Shown here: positions 40,944 through 50,582 of the stretch, one piece after another | Layout: each line of letters opens with the position of its first letter | Numbering within the stretch: position 1 is the stretch's first letter | Source of the DNA: an uncultured Pseudohongiella sp. | GTDB lineage: Bacteria; Pseudomonadota; Gammaproteobacteria; Pseudomonadales; Pseudohongiellaceae | DNA: 64,000 nucleotides | Assembly (NCBI GenBank): GCA_951812965.1 | Contig: OX638341.1 | Coordinates: forward strand, 3,268,438 to 3,332,437 | Reading direction: 5' to 3' | The notes under the pieces: generated by a model | What the model was told of the DNA's origin: nothing | The model's database searches: none | Seen by the model: only the letters and a program-made list of their open reading frames with translations | Made by a program: the position numbers and the translations under genes

Positions 40944-42485
40944 TTATAAACCCATGTCCTCGCGGGACAGGAAGATCGGAAACTCCGCCCGCAATTGCGC
41001 GTCGAGTTCGTCGCTGATGTGGCGAGGGGCGGGGCCGGCGAGAATTTCGCGTTTTTTGGCGATAGCCTGTTCAAGGTGGACCGGTTTGCCCGTTTCTTCC
41101 CAGACGTTGGGACTGTTGCGGTCACTCAAGGCCGGGTAGACGTATTCACTCTGCATCACCTGCAATGTGTTGCTGGAGCCAAGGTAATGCCCTTCCCCGC
41201 CTACGCAGACCTGATTGATCTCATCGAAGCTCAGGGTCCGGGGATTGACCTCGATTCCCCGAACCGCCCGGCCGATGCCGCTGAGCACGTCGTTATCCAG
41301 CAACAGGCTTTCCGGGCACACGCTCAGCAGGCTTGCGTACATGCCGGCGGATTCATAGACGATGTTCGCCCCGGACAGCGCCGCCGACAGTACGGTCGAA
41401 GCACGCTCGGCGCCGGCCTGGAAATCGGGAAACTTGGCGTCGGACATGCCGCAGGCGGTGCCGAAAGGCAGGTCGAGGTAATTGCCCACCTGCGCGCAGG
41501 CGGCGGACAGCAGGCCCTGCTCCGGCGAACCGCCGCTCATTGCGCCGGTGCGCAAATCCGAAACAAAGGGCCAGGCGCCGAGAATCGCAGGAGCGCCAGG
41601 TTCGATTACATTGACATAGACCAGCCCCCCCAGGCATTCGGCCCATGCCTGGGATACGGTTCCGGCGAGGAAGGCCGGACCGGTGGCGCCCGCCTGGCCT
41701 GCCGAAAGCAGCAACACCGGCATGCCGCCCTGCACTGCAACCCGCAAGCATTCCATGGCGTCGGTCGCGAATTTCATCGGCGGCACCACGAAGCAGTTGG
41801 ACTGACTGACAAAAGGCCGCGCCCGCCAGGCGTCCTCACCGCCGGCGATCCTGTGCAGCATCTCGAAACTCATTTCCAGGTGCTCCGGCAGGGTCCAGCT
41901 AGAGCCGACATGCTTGCTCGTTCCCATAAGGCAGCAATACAGCGTATTGATGTCCAGTTCGCAGTTGTCGACTATGTCCCGGGGAACGCAGGTCCGCTGG
42001 AACATGTGAATGTGCTCGCAGGTATCGGCGATGCGCGCCATGTCGTAGAGATCTTGGGCGGTGGATTCCCGGTAGAGATTGTTTTCCGGGTCGGCGCATT
42101 GCACCGCTGCGCCGGCGGTGGAGAAATGCACCTTGGCGCCGCTGAGATCGATATCGTATCTGGTGTCCCTGGCGTATAGCGTCAGGTTGCGCCGGGCCTG
42201 TTGCAGCGTTTTTTCCACCAGGCCGCGGGGCATGCGCAGGCGGCCGTCGTCACCGAGCACTGCGCCGGCCGCGGTACAGGTCTCGATGCAATGTGGCGTG
42301 GCGTCGGCGAATCCGACCTGTTCGAGAATGCGAAAGGCGTTGTCGACTACTGCCGCGACGCCTTCATCGCTGAGCGGCCGGTACTGGCCGCCGCTATGCC
42401 CCGGCCGAACCGGCTTGGCGGCTTCGGCCAGCGGCGCGGCGCGAGCTGCCCGGCGCGCCTCCCTGCCTCCTGCTCTTCGTGCCAT
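40944..42485 (-). CDS. Second MttB-family methyltransferase (paralogue)
   Basis: 513 residues from the ATG at 42483-42485; an earlier in-frame codon is unlikely. An Arg/Ala-rich N-terminus (MARRAGGREARRAARAAP) precedes the MttB-type barrel with YRPLSDEGVAAVVDNAFRIL, GHSGG-like loop and GTVSQAWAECLGGLVYVNVI. No in-frame amber codon, so it is a non-pyrrolysine member. It differs clearly from the 32669-34240 protein and has no corrinoid partner beside it, so it may share that partner or accept a different substrate. It converges on the BCCT gene with a 21-base gap and is divergent from the next FAD enzyme. Confidence 0.88.
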   Translation of the reverse strand: MARRAGGREARRAARAAPLAEAAKPVRPGHSGGQYRPLSDEGVAAVVDNAFRILEQVGFADATPHCIETCTAAGAVLGDDGRLRMPRGLVEKTLQQARRNLTLYARDTRYDIDLSGAKVHFSTAGAAVQCADPENNLYRESTAQDLYDMARIADTCEHIHMFQRTCVPRDIVDNCELDINTLYCCLMGTSKHVGSSWTLPEHLEMSFEMLHRIAGGEDAWRARPFVSQSNCFVVPPMKFATDAMECLRVAVQGGMPVLLLSAGQAGATGPAFLAGTVSQAWAECLGGLVYVNVIEPGAPAILGAWPFVSDLRTGAMSGGSPEQGLLSAACAQVGNYLDLPFGTACGMSDAKFPDFQAGAERASTVLSAALSGANIVYESAGMYASLLSVCPESLLLDNDVLSGIGRAVRGIEVNPRTLSFDEINQVCVGGEGHYLGSSNTLQVMQSEYVYPALSDRNSPNVWEETGKPVHLEQAIAKKREILAGPAPRHISDELDAQLRAEFPIFLSREDMGL

Positions 42486-42668
42486 GGCAACGTTCTCCCG
42501 ATGCGAAATTTTTCGTAAATGTCCTTGCCGCGAGTTTCGATCCACTGAAGATTTCTGTCAATCGAAATCCACGCAAAAAAATCGATATTTTTCTGACTCG
42601 CAAGCATTGCATAGCAGGACCGCGCAAGGCGAAAATCAGTCTAAAAGCGCCAGTCGCCGGAGAGCAGT
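42486..42668. promoter_or_regulatory. Divergent promoter region between MttB paralogue and FAD demethylase
   Basis: 183 bases, AT-rich compared with the flanking genes, containing AT tracts such as AAAAAAATCGATATTTTTCT around a central ATCGAT. Two transcription units leave from it in opposite directions, so it should hold both promoters and perhaps the site of the GlxA-type regulator encoded at 49322-50296. I cannot define hexamers with confidence. Confidence 0.4.
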
Positions 42669-45083
42669 ATGGAAAGCCAGGCCCGCATTGTTATCGTCGG
42701 CGGCGGCATCATGGGTGTCGGACTGCTGTATCACCTCGCCGAAGAGGGGTGCAGCGATGTCCTGCTGATCGAAAAAGGCGAATTGACCTCGGGCTCGACC
42801 TGGCACGCGGCCGGTCAGTGTCCCAATCTGGTCGGCAACTACAATCTCGCCAAGATCCACGAATACAGCAACTCCCTGTACCGCGAATTGGAGCAATTGA
42901 CCGGCCAGGCCGTTGGTTGGCACGGTTGCGGCAGCATTCGCTTCGCATTGACCGAGCGGGACCTGGACTGGTTCCGATACCTGCGGGGGATCGCGGCCGA
43001 TGTCGGTTATCACATGGAGATTATCGATGTCGAGCAGATCGGCAAACTGAATCCTTTCGTCACCACCGAAGGCGTGCTCGCCGGCGCCTGGACCCGCAAC
43101 GATGGCCATGCAGACCCGTCCGGACTCACCCAGGCGATGGCCAGGGGCGCGCGCGACAATGGCGCGCGAATCGTTCGCGGCAACCAGGTTACGGGCATCA
43201 ACGCCCTGCCCGGCGGCGAATGGGAAGTGATTACCGATCAAGGGACGGTAGTTGCCGAAACCGTGGTTAACGCGGCAGGTTGTTTCGCCCGGCAAGTGTC
43301 GCGAATGGTGGGAGCGGACCTGCCAATCTGCAACCTCCAGCACCACTATCTTGTTTCGGACCAGTTGCCGGAACTGGCCGAGAGAAGCGACGAGTTACCC
43401 GTAACCCGCGACCCCTGGGCTTCGGCCTATATTCGCCAGGAACAGAAATCCGGCCTGATCGGAATCTACGAGGCCGAAGGTATCGCCGAAGCCTGGCAGC
43501 CTGACGGAATGCCGCCCTGGGAGTCCGATAGCGAACTGTTCGCCGACGACCTGGAGCGCCTGATGCCCTGGCTGGGCCGCGCCATGGAGCGCATGCCCAT
43601 CATCGAGCCGGCGGGAATCAAACGTATCGTCAACGGCGCCATCTCCCACAGTCCCGACGGGCTGCCCTTGCTCGGGCCCGTGGCCGGACTGCGCAACTTC
43701 TGGCTGTGCTGCGGTTCGTCCTTCGGCATCGCCCAGGGCGCCGGCTGCGGCAAGTACCTGGCCCAGTGGATGTTGCACGGCGACTCCGAAATCAACATGA
43801 CCGGATTCGACCCGCGGCGCTTCGGCGTGTTTGCCGATGCTGACTACATGCGGGCCAGGGGCCGTCAGGATTATGGCATGACCTACGCCACGGCCTTGCC
43901 GGGAGAAGAACTGCCGGCGGCCCGCGGGCTCCGAACGAGCCCCCTTTACGACAAGTTGCGCGCGCAGGGCTGCGTATACACGGAAACGTTCGGCTGGGAG
44001 CGGCCCAAGTGGTTTTCGACTGACGGACGCGAAGAAGAGTACGATTTCCGTCACAACAATGTCTTCGAACTTGTGCGCGAAGAGTGTCTGGCAGTGCGCG
44101 AACGGGTTGGAATCCTGGATCTTTCGGGCTTTGCCAAGTACGACGTAACGGGCCTGGACGCGGAAACGCTGCTAGACAGGCTTTGCGCCAATCGGCTGCC
44201 CAGGCGAGGCCGCATTGCATTGACGCATCTGTTGTCCGAAAACGGGCGCATCCAGGGTGAGGTAACGATCACCCGCCTCGACGACGATTCCTTTTATATT
44301 CTTTCCGCGGCCGGCGCCGAATTGCGCGATCTGGACCACCTCGAACAGGGTATGCGTCCCGGCGAGCAGGTGCGCATTGCCAACGTCACCGACCGACGCG
44401 GCGTGATTGTGCTGGCCGGGCCACATGCCCGGGACGTTTTGGCTCGGGTAACGGACGCGCCACTGGCGACCAGCGCCTTTCCCTGGCTCAGCGGCAGGGA
44501 GATCGATATTGCCGGCATGCCTGTACGGACGCTGCGGGTGAACTACGTGGGCGAATTGGGCTGGGAACTGCATCCGCCGATGGAACACATGGAAGCGCTG
44601 TACGATGCCTTGCTGGAGGCCGGCGCGGAGTACGGCATCCGCAATTTCGGTCTCTACGCGGTCAATAGCTTGAGGCTGGAAAAGGCGTATCGCGCATGGG
44701 GTTCGGAACTGACCAACGAAGTCACCCTGATCGACGCCGCCATGGAACGATTCATCAAGTTCGACAAGGGCGATTTCACCGGCCGGGAGGCGACGCTCGA
44801 ACAGCGAGACCGCAAGCTGCAGCTCATTTACTTCAGCCTCGATTCCGGCGACGCGGACGTACAAGGCGGAGAGCCGATTTATTCGGGCGAAAGTTGCGTC
44901 GGCGTTACCACGTCCGGCGGCTATGGCCATTATGTGCGGCAATGTCTCGGTTTCGGTTACGTCCCGCCCGCGCTCGCCGCGCCAGGCGCCGCGTTGACGG
45001 TGGAAGTGCTGGGGCAAAGGCGGCAAGCGACCATACATACCGACCCGGTTCACGACCCGGCAAACGAGCGCTTGCGCGCCTGA
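42669..45083 (+). CDS. GcvT-family FAD-dependent N-demethylase, second copy
   Basis: 804 residues, starting ATG 42669 after GGAGAG-type spacing. Same layout as the 23362-25812 gene: N-terminal FAD fold IVIVGGGIMGVGLLYHLA, the [11 protein letters not shown] motif with the predicted covalent-FAD His, and a C-terminal GcvT folate domain ([15 protein letters not shown]). It differs throughout, so it is an old paralogue, perhaps with another N-methyl substrate (dimethylglycine versus sarcosine). It is followed after six bases by a third paralogue, indicating one transcript. Electrons probably pass to ETF or oxygen; no ETF gene is here. Confidence 0.88.
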   Translation: MESQARIVIVGGGIMGVGLLYHLAEEGCSDVLLIEKGELTSGSTWHAAGQCPNLVGNYNLAKIHEYSNSLYRELEQLTGQAVGWHGCGSIRFALTERDLDWFRYLRGIAADVGYHMEIIDVEQIGKLNPFVTTEGVLAGAWTRNDGHADPSGLTQAMARGARDNGARIVRGNQVTGINALPGGEWEVITDQGTVVAETVVNAAGCFARQVSRMVGADLPICNLQHHYLVSDQLPELAERSDELPVTRDPWASAYIRQEQKSGLIGIYEAEGIAEAWQPDGMPPWESDSELFADDLERLMPWLGRAMERMPIIEPAGIKRIVNGAISHSPDGLPLLGPVAGLRNFWLCCGSSFGIAQGAGCGKYLAQWMLHGDSEINMTGFDPRRFGVFADADYMRARGRQDYGMTYATALPGEELPAARGLRTSPLYDKLRAQGCVYTETFGWERPKWFSTDGREEEYDFRHNNVFELVREECLAVRERVGILDLSGFAKYDVTGLDAETLLDRLCANRLPRRGRIALTHLLSENGRIQGEVTITRLDDDSFYILSAAGAELRDLDHLEQGMRPGEQVRIANVTDRRGVIVLAGPHARDVLARVTDAPLATSAFPWLSGREIDIAGMPVRTLRVNYVGELGWELHPPMEHMEALYDALLEAGAEYGIRNFGLYAVNSLRLEKAYRAWGSELTNEVTLIDAAMERFIKFDKGDFTGREATLEQRDRKLQLIYFSLDSGDADVQGGEPIYSGESCVGVTTSGGYGHYVRQCLGFGYVPPALAAPGAALTVEVLGQRRQATIHTDPVHDPANERLRA

Positions 45084-45089
45084 CGACCA

Positions 45090-47558
45090 GTGACGAGCCG
45101 GTCCATACCCAAAGCCGAACTGCCGCGCCGTGCGAGCGTCGTCGTCATCGGCGGCGGCGTGATCGGCTGTTCGGTCGCATATCACCTGGCAAGGGATGGC
45201 GTTGCGGACGTCGTACTGCTGGAGCGCAAGCAACTCACTTCCGGCACCACCTGGCACGCGGCAGGTTTGGTAGGCCAACTGCGCACCTCCGTCAACATGA
45301 CCGAACTGGCGCGCTATACCAGCGAACTCTACCTGCGCCTGGAAGCGGAAACCGGCCAGGCGACCGGTTATCGGCGCTGCGGCTCCATTTCGCTCGCCAC
45401 CAACGAAGAGCGCTTCGAGGAACTCAGGCGCAGCGCGTCCATGGCGAAAGTCTTCGGACTGGAAGTGCAGGTACTCGAACCCGCTGACATCGGCGCGAAG
45501 GTTCCCTTGCTCAATGTCGAAGACGTACTCGGAGGAATCCATATTCCCTCCGACGGCTACGCGAATGCGGTGGACGTCACCAACGCCCTGGCCAAAGGCG
45601 CCAGAGCCGCCGGTGCGCGCATCGTAGAAAACACCGCGGTCACGGCCATACACACCACGGGCGGCCGCGTGTCCGGAGTGGCCACGGACCGGGGTGAAAT
45701 CGAAGCGGACTGTGTGGTCCTGTGTGCCGGTATGTGGACCCGGGAACTGGCGGCTTCGATCGGTGTGAACGTTCCGCTGCACGCCTGCGAGCACTATTAC
45801 GCCCTGTTCGATTCGGTGTCGGGGTTGCACCCGGACCTGCCGGTCGTGCGGGATTACGACGCCTGTTCCTACTTCAAGTACGACGCCGGCAAGTTACTGG
45901 TCGGCGCCTTCGAACCTCACTCCCGCCCCTGGGCGAGCGACGGCATTCCCGAAGACTTCTGTTTCGACGAGATTCCGGGCAGCCTGGAGCATTTCGAGCC
46001 GATTCTCGAACAGGCCATGGTTCGAGTGCCGGCGCTGGAAACCGCCGGTCTCGCCAAATTCTTCTGTGGGCCGGAGAGCTTTACGCCGGATGTGCGCTAT
46101 CACATCGGCCAGGCGCCGGAGCAGGACAACTGCTTCGTCGCGGCAGGGCTGAATTCCATCGGCCTGCAATCCGCCGGCGGCATCGGCAAGGTGCTTTCGG
46201 AATGGATTCGCTTGGGACACCCTCCTTCGGACCTCTGGGAAGTCGACCTGCGGCGCAATCAGCCATTCCAGCGCAACCGCAAGTACCTGCGCGAGCGGGT
46301 TTCCGAAAGTCTGGGTCTGCTATACGCGGCGCATTTCCCCTACCGCCAATACGAAACCGCCCGTGGCGTTCGAAAATCGCCTCTATATGATCGCCTGCAG
46401 GCCATTGGCGCCTGCCACGGCGAGCTTGCCGGCTGGGAACGACCCAACTGGTATGCCGCTCTTCCTGAACCCCGGCCCGACCTGGCGCATTACGAGTACA
46501 GTTGGGGGCGGCAGAACTGGTTCGAATATTCGGCGGCGGAGCACCGGGCGGTGCGCGAGCGCGTGGGACTCTTCGATCAATCCTCGTTCGCCAAGTTTCA
46601 AGTTCAGGGTCGTAACGCTGCACGGGTGCTGAATCGTATCTGCGCGAACGATATCGACGTGGCCCCGGGCCGTATTGTCTACACGCAGTGGCTCAACGAG
46701 CGGGGCGGTATCGAGGCTGACCTGACAGTCACCCGACTGCGCGAGGATTGCTATCTCGTCGTTACCGCAGCCGCCACGGAAATCCGGGACTTCAATTGGC
46801 TGCAACGGCACATTCCAGCCGATAGCCACTCTTCGCTGACCAATGTGACGTCGGCCTTAAGCGTGGTTTCGATTATGGGACCAAATTCCCGGGCGCTGCT
46901 GCAATCGCTGACCCCCGACGATCTGTCCCACGTGGCCTTCCCGTTCGCCCACAGTCGGGAAATCGAACTCGGTTATGCGCTGGTGCGCGCTTCCCGGATT
47001 ACCTACGTCGGCGAACTCGGCTGGGAACTCTACATCCCCACCGAGTTCACGGCCGGTGTCTACGACGCCATTGTCGAGGCCGGCTCGGCGTTCGGACTGG
47101 CCCACGCCGGCTATCATGCGCTCGATTCGCTGCGCATCGAAAAGGCCTACCGGCATTGGGGCCACGATATCACCGACGAGGACACGCCGCTTGAGGCGGG
47201 CCTGGGCTTCGCCGTCAAGTTCGACAAGCCTGGCGGATTCATAGGCCGGGAGGCCTTGCTGGAACAGAAACGAACGGGGCCGGCGAAGCGCTTGTTGCAA
47301 TTCCGGCTGCTGGACCCGAAGCCCCTGCTCTATCACGACGAACCCGTCTGGGCGGGTGATGCACTGGTCGGGCGCATTACCTCGGGCGCTTACGGCCACA
47401 CGCTTGGCGGAGCGATCGGCCTGGGCTATGTCGATGCGGCGAAGGCGCCGGACCTGTCCGCGGGGGAATTCAGCATCGAGGTGGCCGGAGAAAGGATTCC
47501 GGCGGAAGCCTCAATCAGACCGATGTACGACCCGGACAATAGCCGAATCCGCTGCTGA
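45090..47558 (+). CDS. GcvT-family FAD-dependent N-demethylase, third copy
   Basis: 822 residues from a GTG at 45090. FAD motif [20 protein letters not shown], covalent-FAD motif TSGTTWHAAGLVGQLR, and a C-terminal GcvT domain with GELGWELYIPTEF and RIEKAYRHWGHD. The LVGQLRTS pattern after the His motif is closer to sarcosine/dimethylglycine dehydrogenases than the other two copies are. Together with the preceding gene it may remove the second and third methyl groups from dimethylglycine and sarcosine independently of SoxBDAG. It ends near two hairpins that terminate both converging transcripts. Confidence 0.88.
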   Translation: MTSRSIPKAELPRRASVVVIGGGVIGCSVAYHLARDGVADVVLLERKQLTSGTTWHAAGLVGQLRTSVNMTELARYTSELYLRLEAETGQATGYRRCGSISLATNEERFEELRRSASMAKVFGLEVQVLEPADIGAKVPLLNVEDVLGGIHIPSDGYANAVDVTNALAKGARAAGARIVENTAVTAIHTTGGRVSGVATDRGEIEADCVVLCAGMWTRELAASIGVNVPLHACEHYYALFDSVSGLHPDLPVVRDYDACSYFKYDAGKLLVGAFEPHSRPWASDGIPEDFCFDEIPGSLEHFEPILEQAMVRVPALETAGLAKFFCGPESFTPDVRYHIGQAPEQDNCFVAAGLNSIGLQSAGGIGKVLSEWIRLGHPPSDLWEVDLRRNQPFQRNRKYLRERVSESLGLLYAAHFPYRQYETARGVRKSPLYDRLQAIGACHGELAGWERPNWYAALPEPRPDLAHYEYSWGRQNWFEYSAAEHRAVRERVGLFDQSSFAKFQVQGRNAARVLNRICANDIDVAPGRIVYTQWLNERGGIEADLTVTRLREDCYLVVTAAATEIRDFNWLQRHIPADSHSSLTNVTSALSVVSIMGPNSRALLQSLTPDDLSHVAFPFAHSREIELGYALVRASRITYVGELGWELYIPTEFTAGVYDAIVEAGSAFGLAHAGYHALDSLRIEKAYRHWGHDITDEDTPLEAGLGFAVKFDKPGGFIGREALLEQKRTGPAKRLLQFRLLDPKPLLYHDEPVWAGDALVGRITSGAYGHTLGGAIGLGYVDAAKAPDLSAGEFSIEVAGERIPAEASIRPMYDPDNSRIRC

Positions 47559-47594
47559 GGTTTGGTTTTGCTCACTGGGGCGACTCTAGCCACC

Positions 47595-47635
47595 AAAACC
47601 GCTGCGCGGTTTTGACTCCCCCTGGAAGGGGGAGT
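47595..47635. terminator. Two adjacent hairpins between convergent genes
   Basis: Hairpin 1: AAAACCGC / GCGGTTTT around a 3-base loop (47595-47613), with a T run on its 3' arm in the plus direction and a T run in the minus direction. Hairpin 2: ACTCCCCC / GGGGGAGT with a 5-base loop (47615-47635), ending just before the fhs stop. This is a good bidirectional terminator for the FAD-enzyme operon and fhs. Confidence 0.75.
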
Positions 47636-47638
47636 GGG

Positions 47639-49312
47639 TCAGTCGAGGCCGGTAATTTTTCCTTCGGAATCCACCTGGATGTCATTGGCCGACGGCTTCC
47701 GCGGCAACCCGGGCATCGTCATGATGGCTCCACACACCGGTACGATGAAGCCGGCGCCCACCGACAGGCGGACTTCGCGTATTTCCACGATATGGTCTTT
47801 CGGGGCGCCGAGAAGTTGGGGGTCGGTCGAGAAGCTGTATTGCGTCTTGGCCATGCATACCGGAAACTTGCCGTAACCGCTTTCCTGCAGCCTGGCGAAT
47901 TCATTACGTACATTCGACGGCGCGATGATGTCCCGGGCGCCGTAGATCGTCTGTGCTATGCGGCGGGTTTTCTCCCACAGATCAAGTTCGTCTTCATACA
48001 GCATGCGAAAATCGGCAGTTCCCGATTCGGCGACTTGCGCCACTACCCTGGCCAGGTCGGTCGCGCCGGCGCCTCCTTCGGCCCAGTGGCGGGACTCGAT
48101 GGAAGCGATGCCCGCCAGGCGGCAGTAGTCCATGATTGCCCGAACTTCGGCATCGCTGTCGGTCGGATGGCGATTGATCGCCACTACCGCCGGCACGCCG
48201 AACCGGGCGAGGATGGCGAGATGTTGTCCCAGGTTGGCGCAGCCTTTCGACACGGCAGCGCTGTCCTCGTCCAGCAGGTCATTTCTTGCGACCCCGCCAT
48301 GCATCTTGAGCGCCTTGACGGTCGCTACCAGAACCGCGGCGTCGGGCGCCAGGCCCGCGGTGCGGCACTTTATGTTGAAGAACTTTTCGGCGCCGAGATC
48401 GGAGCCGAAACCGGCCTCGGTCACGACGTAATCCGCCAACTTTAGCGCGGTGCGCGTCGCAATGACCGAATTGCAGCCGTGGGCGATGTTCGCGAACGGC
48501 CCTCCGTGTATGAACGCCGGATTGTTCTCCAGCGTCTGCGCGAGATTCGGAAGCAAGGCATCCTGAAGAAGGGCCGTCATCGCACCCTGCGCGGAAAGTT
48601 CACGCGCGGTGACAGGCTTTCCGTCACGGGCATAGCCGACCACGATGGCGCCAAGCCGATGCTGCAATTCGTCAAGGTTTTGCGCCAGACAGAAAATCGC
48701 CATGATCTCGGAGGTGCTGGTGATGTCAAAGCCGGACTCGCGGGGCACGCCGTGGGCGGACCCGCCCAAACCGATCATGACCTTGCGTAGTGCGCGATCG
48801 TTCATGTCGACCACGCGCCGCCATGTGACCCGGCGCGGGTCCAGATCCGGATTGGCATGCCAGTGGACATGGTTGTCGACCAGGGCCGCCAGCAAGTTGT
48901 GTGCGGCTGCGACGGCATGGAAATCACCGGTGAAATGCAGGTTGATGTCGGTCATTGGCGCAACCTGGGCGTAACCGCCGCCCGTCGCGCCGCCTTTCAT
49001 GCCGAAACACGGGCCAAGACTGGGTTCGCGCAAGCAGATTATCGCCTTCTTGCCGATGCGGTTGAGCGCATCGCCGAGACCGATGGTCGTCGTCGTCTTG
49101 CCCTCCCCGGCCGGCGTCGGCGACACTGCCGTCACCAGAATCAGCTTGCCGGTCGCGTCCGGTCGCGACTCTGAAATGGCGGAAAAATCAATCTTGGCCT
49201 TGGCATTGCCGTAGGGAATCGTATGGTCGGCAAAACCGAAAATGCCGGCTACCTCCCGTATCGGTAGCAAATCGGCCTCGCGAGCAATTTCAATATCGGA
49301 TTTTTGTGACAT
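47639..49312 (-). CDS. fhs: Formate-tetrahydrofolate ligase
   Basis: 557 residues, full length. Family motifs are clear: the P-loop-like region [19 protein letters not shown] near residue 61-79, [20 protein letters not shown], and [18 protein letters not shown]. It interconverts formate + THF + ATP and 10-formyl-THF. In this setting the likely direction is release of formate with ATP gain, feeding the formate dehydrogenase encoded nearby. It starts nine bases after the regulator's stop on the same strand, so the two are probably co-transcribed. A FolD-type dehydrogenase/cyclohydrolase to connect it with methylene-THF is not in the window. Confidence 0.96.
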   Translation of the reverse strand: MSQKSDIEIAREADLLPIREVAGIFGFADHTIPYGNAKAKIDFSAISESRPDATGKLILVTAVSPTPAGEGKTTTTIGLGDALNRIGKKAIICLREPSLGPCFGMKGGATGGGYAQVAPMTDINLHFTGDFHAVAAAHNLLAALVDNHVHWHANPDLDPRRVTWRRVVDMNDRALRKVMIGLGGSAHGVPRESGFDITSTSEIMAIFCLAQNLDELQHRLGAIVVGYARDGKPVTARELSAQGAMTALLQDALLPNLAQTLENNPAFIHGGPFANIAHGCNSVIATRTALKLADYVVTEAGFGSDLGAEKFFNIKCRTAGLAPDAAVLVATVKALKMHGGVARNDLLDEDSAAVSKGCANLGQHLAILARFGVPAVVAINRHPTDSDAEVRAIMDYCRLAGIASIESRHWAEGGAGATDLARVVAQVAESGTADFRMLYEDELDLWEKTRRIAQTIYGARDIIAPSNVRNEFARLQESGYGKFPVCMAKTQYSFSTDPQLLGAPKDHIVEIREVRLSVGAGFIVPVCGAIMTMPGLPRKPSANDIQVDSEGKITGLD

Positions 49313-49321
49313 TTGATTTTG

Positions 49322-50296
49322 TTACCTGTCGGCGCGGTCGACGCTCGGCGTCTTGCCGTAGAGTTCTCTGTAGGTCGTACTGAAATGAGAGCTGGAAACA
49401 AAGCCTGACTGGGCCGAGATTTCGACAATGCTCAGGCTGGTCTGGAAAAGCAGTTCGCGCGCCCGCGCGAGCCGCAAGTACAAATAATAGCGTGACGGCG
49501 AAGTCAACAGGTATTTCTGGAACAGACGCTGGAGTTGCCGTCGGGACAACCCGACATACGAGGCAAGTTCAACCTGGCTGAGCGGCTCGCGGATGTTGCT
49601 TTCCATCAGTTCCACCGCCGCCACCAGCTTGGCCGAATGTCCGCCGACCTGGTGCCGTAGCGGCACATGTTGCCTGTCCCTGGTATCGCGTATTCGATCG
49701 TGTACGAACTGATCGGCTATTTCGGCGCTGATCCCGGCGCCCAATTGCCGGCGGACGAAGTACAGCATCATGTCCATCGGCGCGGTGCCGCCGGAACTGG
49801 TGAATCGGTCGCGGTCAATCGTGAAAATGCTCCTGTTTACCGTAACCTTCGGGAATTGCTCGGTCATGGCGGCATATTCCTCCCAGTGGACGCTGCACCG
49901 GTACCCGTCAAGCACTCCGGCTTTTGCCAAAGCGTAACTGCCGGTACAGGTCGAACCCAGCGCCACTCCACGGGCGTTGCAAGCGCGCAACCAGTGCATT
50001 GCCGTTTTCTCGCAATGACGCTCGACCCGTTCGCCGCCGCAAGCTATGACTGCGTCCAGATCACTGGATAGACCATCATCGCCGATGCTTGAATCAGCGC
50101 TGATGGAAAGCCCGTCACTGGCGGAAACAGGGCCGCCGCTTTCGGAAATCATCCGCCAGCTATAAAACTCGCTCCCGGCCACGCGATTGGCCATGCGCAA
50201 GGTCTCGATCGCCGACGAAACGGAAATGAGTGTGAAATTTTCCAGCAGCAGGAAACCGAAACTGGTCGGCAATGTCTGGACTTCAGCGTAGTTCAT
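49322..50296 (-). CDS. GlxA-family AraC-type transcriptional regulator
   Basis: 324 residues: an N-terminal DJ-1/PfpI-like domain (SFGFLLLENFTLISVSSAIE ... LGSTCTGSYALAKAG) and a C-terminal AraC helix-turn-helix pair (about 230-320: SQVELASYVGLSRRQLQRLF and IVEISAQSGFVSSSHFSTTY). Close relatives such as GbdR and CdhR sense glycine betaine, dimethylglycine or carnitine and switch on their catabolism. Its place between the demethylation genes and the C1 oxidation genes makes it the best candidate regulator for this region. The ligand is not shown by sequence. Confidence 0.9.
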   Translation of the reverse strand: MNYAEVQTLPTSFGFLLLENFTLISVSSAIETLRMANRVAGSEFYSWRMISESGGPVSASDGLSISADSSIGDDGLSSDLDAVIACGGERVERHCEKTAMHWLRACNARGVALGSTCTGSYALAKAGVLDGYRCSVHWEEYAAMTEQFPKVTVNRSIFTIDRDRFTSSGGTAPMDMMLYFVRRQLGAGISAEIADQFVHDRIRDTRDRQHVPLRHQVGGHSAKLVAAVELMESNIREPLSQVELASYVGLSRRQLQRLFQKYLLTSPSRYYLYLRLARARELLFQTSLSIVEISAQSGFVSSSHFSTTYRELYGKTPSVDRADR

Positions 50297-50376
50297 GTCG
50301 TGATCTTGCTAGTCTCGCGGGGCCAGCGGGATTTTGGCACGGCGCCAAGCCGGAATAAAGAACCTCTGCGCGTTCG

Positions 50377-50455
50377 GTAGGGGCGACGCATGCGTCGCCC
50401 GCGGGAGTTGCGCGGTTTCGGGGCAGTTCGCGGGCGAGGCATGCCTCGCCCCTAC
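50377..50455. repeat. BIME-like pair of palindromes
   Basis: Two perfect palindromes, GGCGACGCATGCGTCGCC and GGGCGAGGCATGCCTCGCCC, lie about 35 bases apart inside outer inverted ends GTAGGGGCGA and TCGCCCCTAC. The whole is 79 bases and lies in the regulator-mobA gap, before copy 2 of the dispersed repeat. The type is a REP pair, widespread in several bacterial groups. Confidence 0.85.
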
Positions 50456-50506
50456 TGTCTCACATGTATTTGAACCTAAACAGAACCTCGCGGCGCCGAG
50501 AGGATG

Positions 50507-50582
50507 GATTCTGCGACTGCGCGCAGAATGACGGCTATTTATTATTGTCATTCTGCGCGAAGCGAAGCGGAGTCGCAGAATC
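50507..50582. repeat. Dispersed palindromic repeat, copy 2
   Basis: 76-base copy of the element at 1333-1406, with the same 11-base complementary ends and the inner GCGCAGAATGAC pair. It overlaps the 3' end of mobA and supplies its last ~16 codons and stop (see 50535-51164). Confidence 0.88.
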
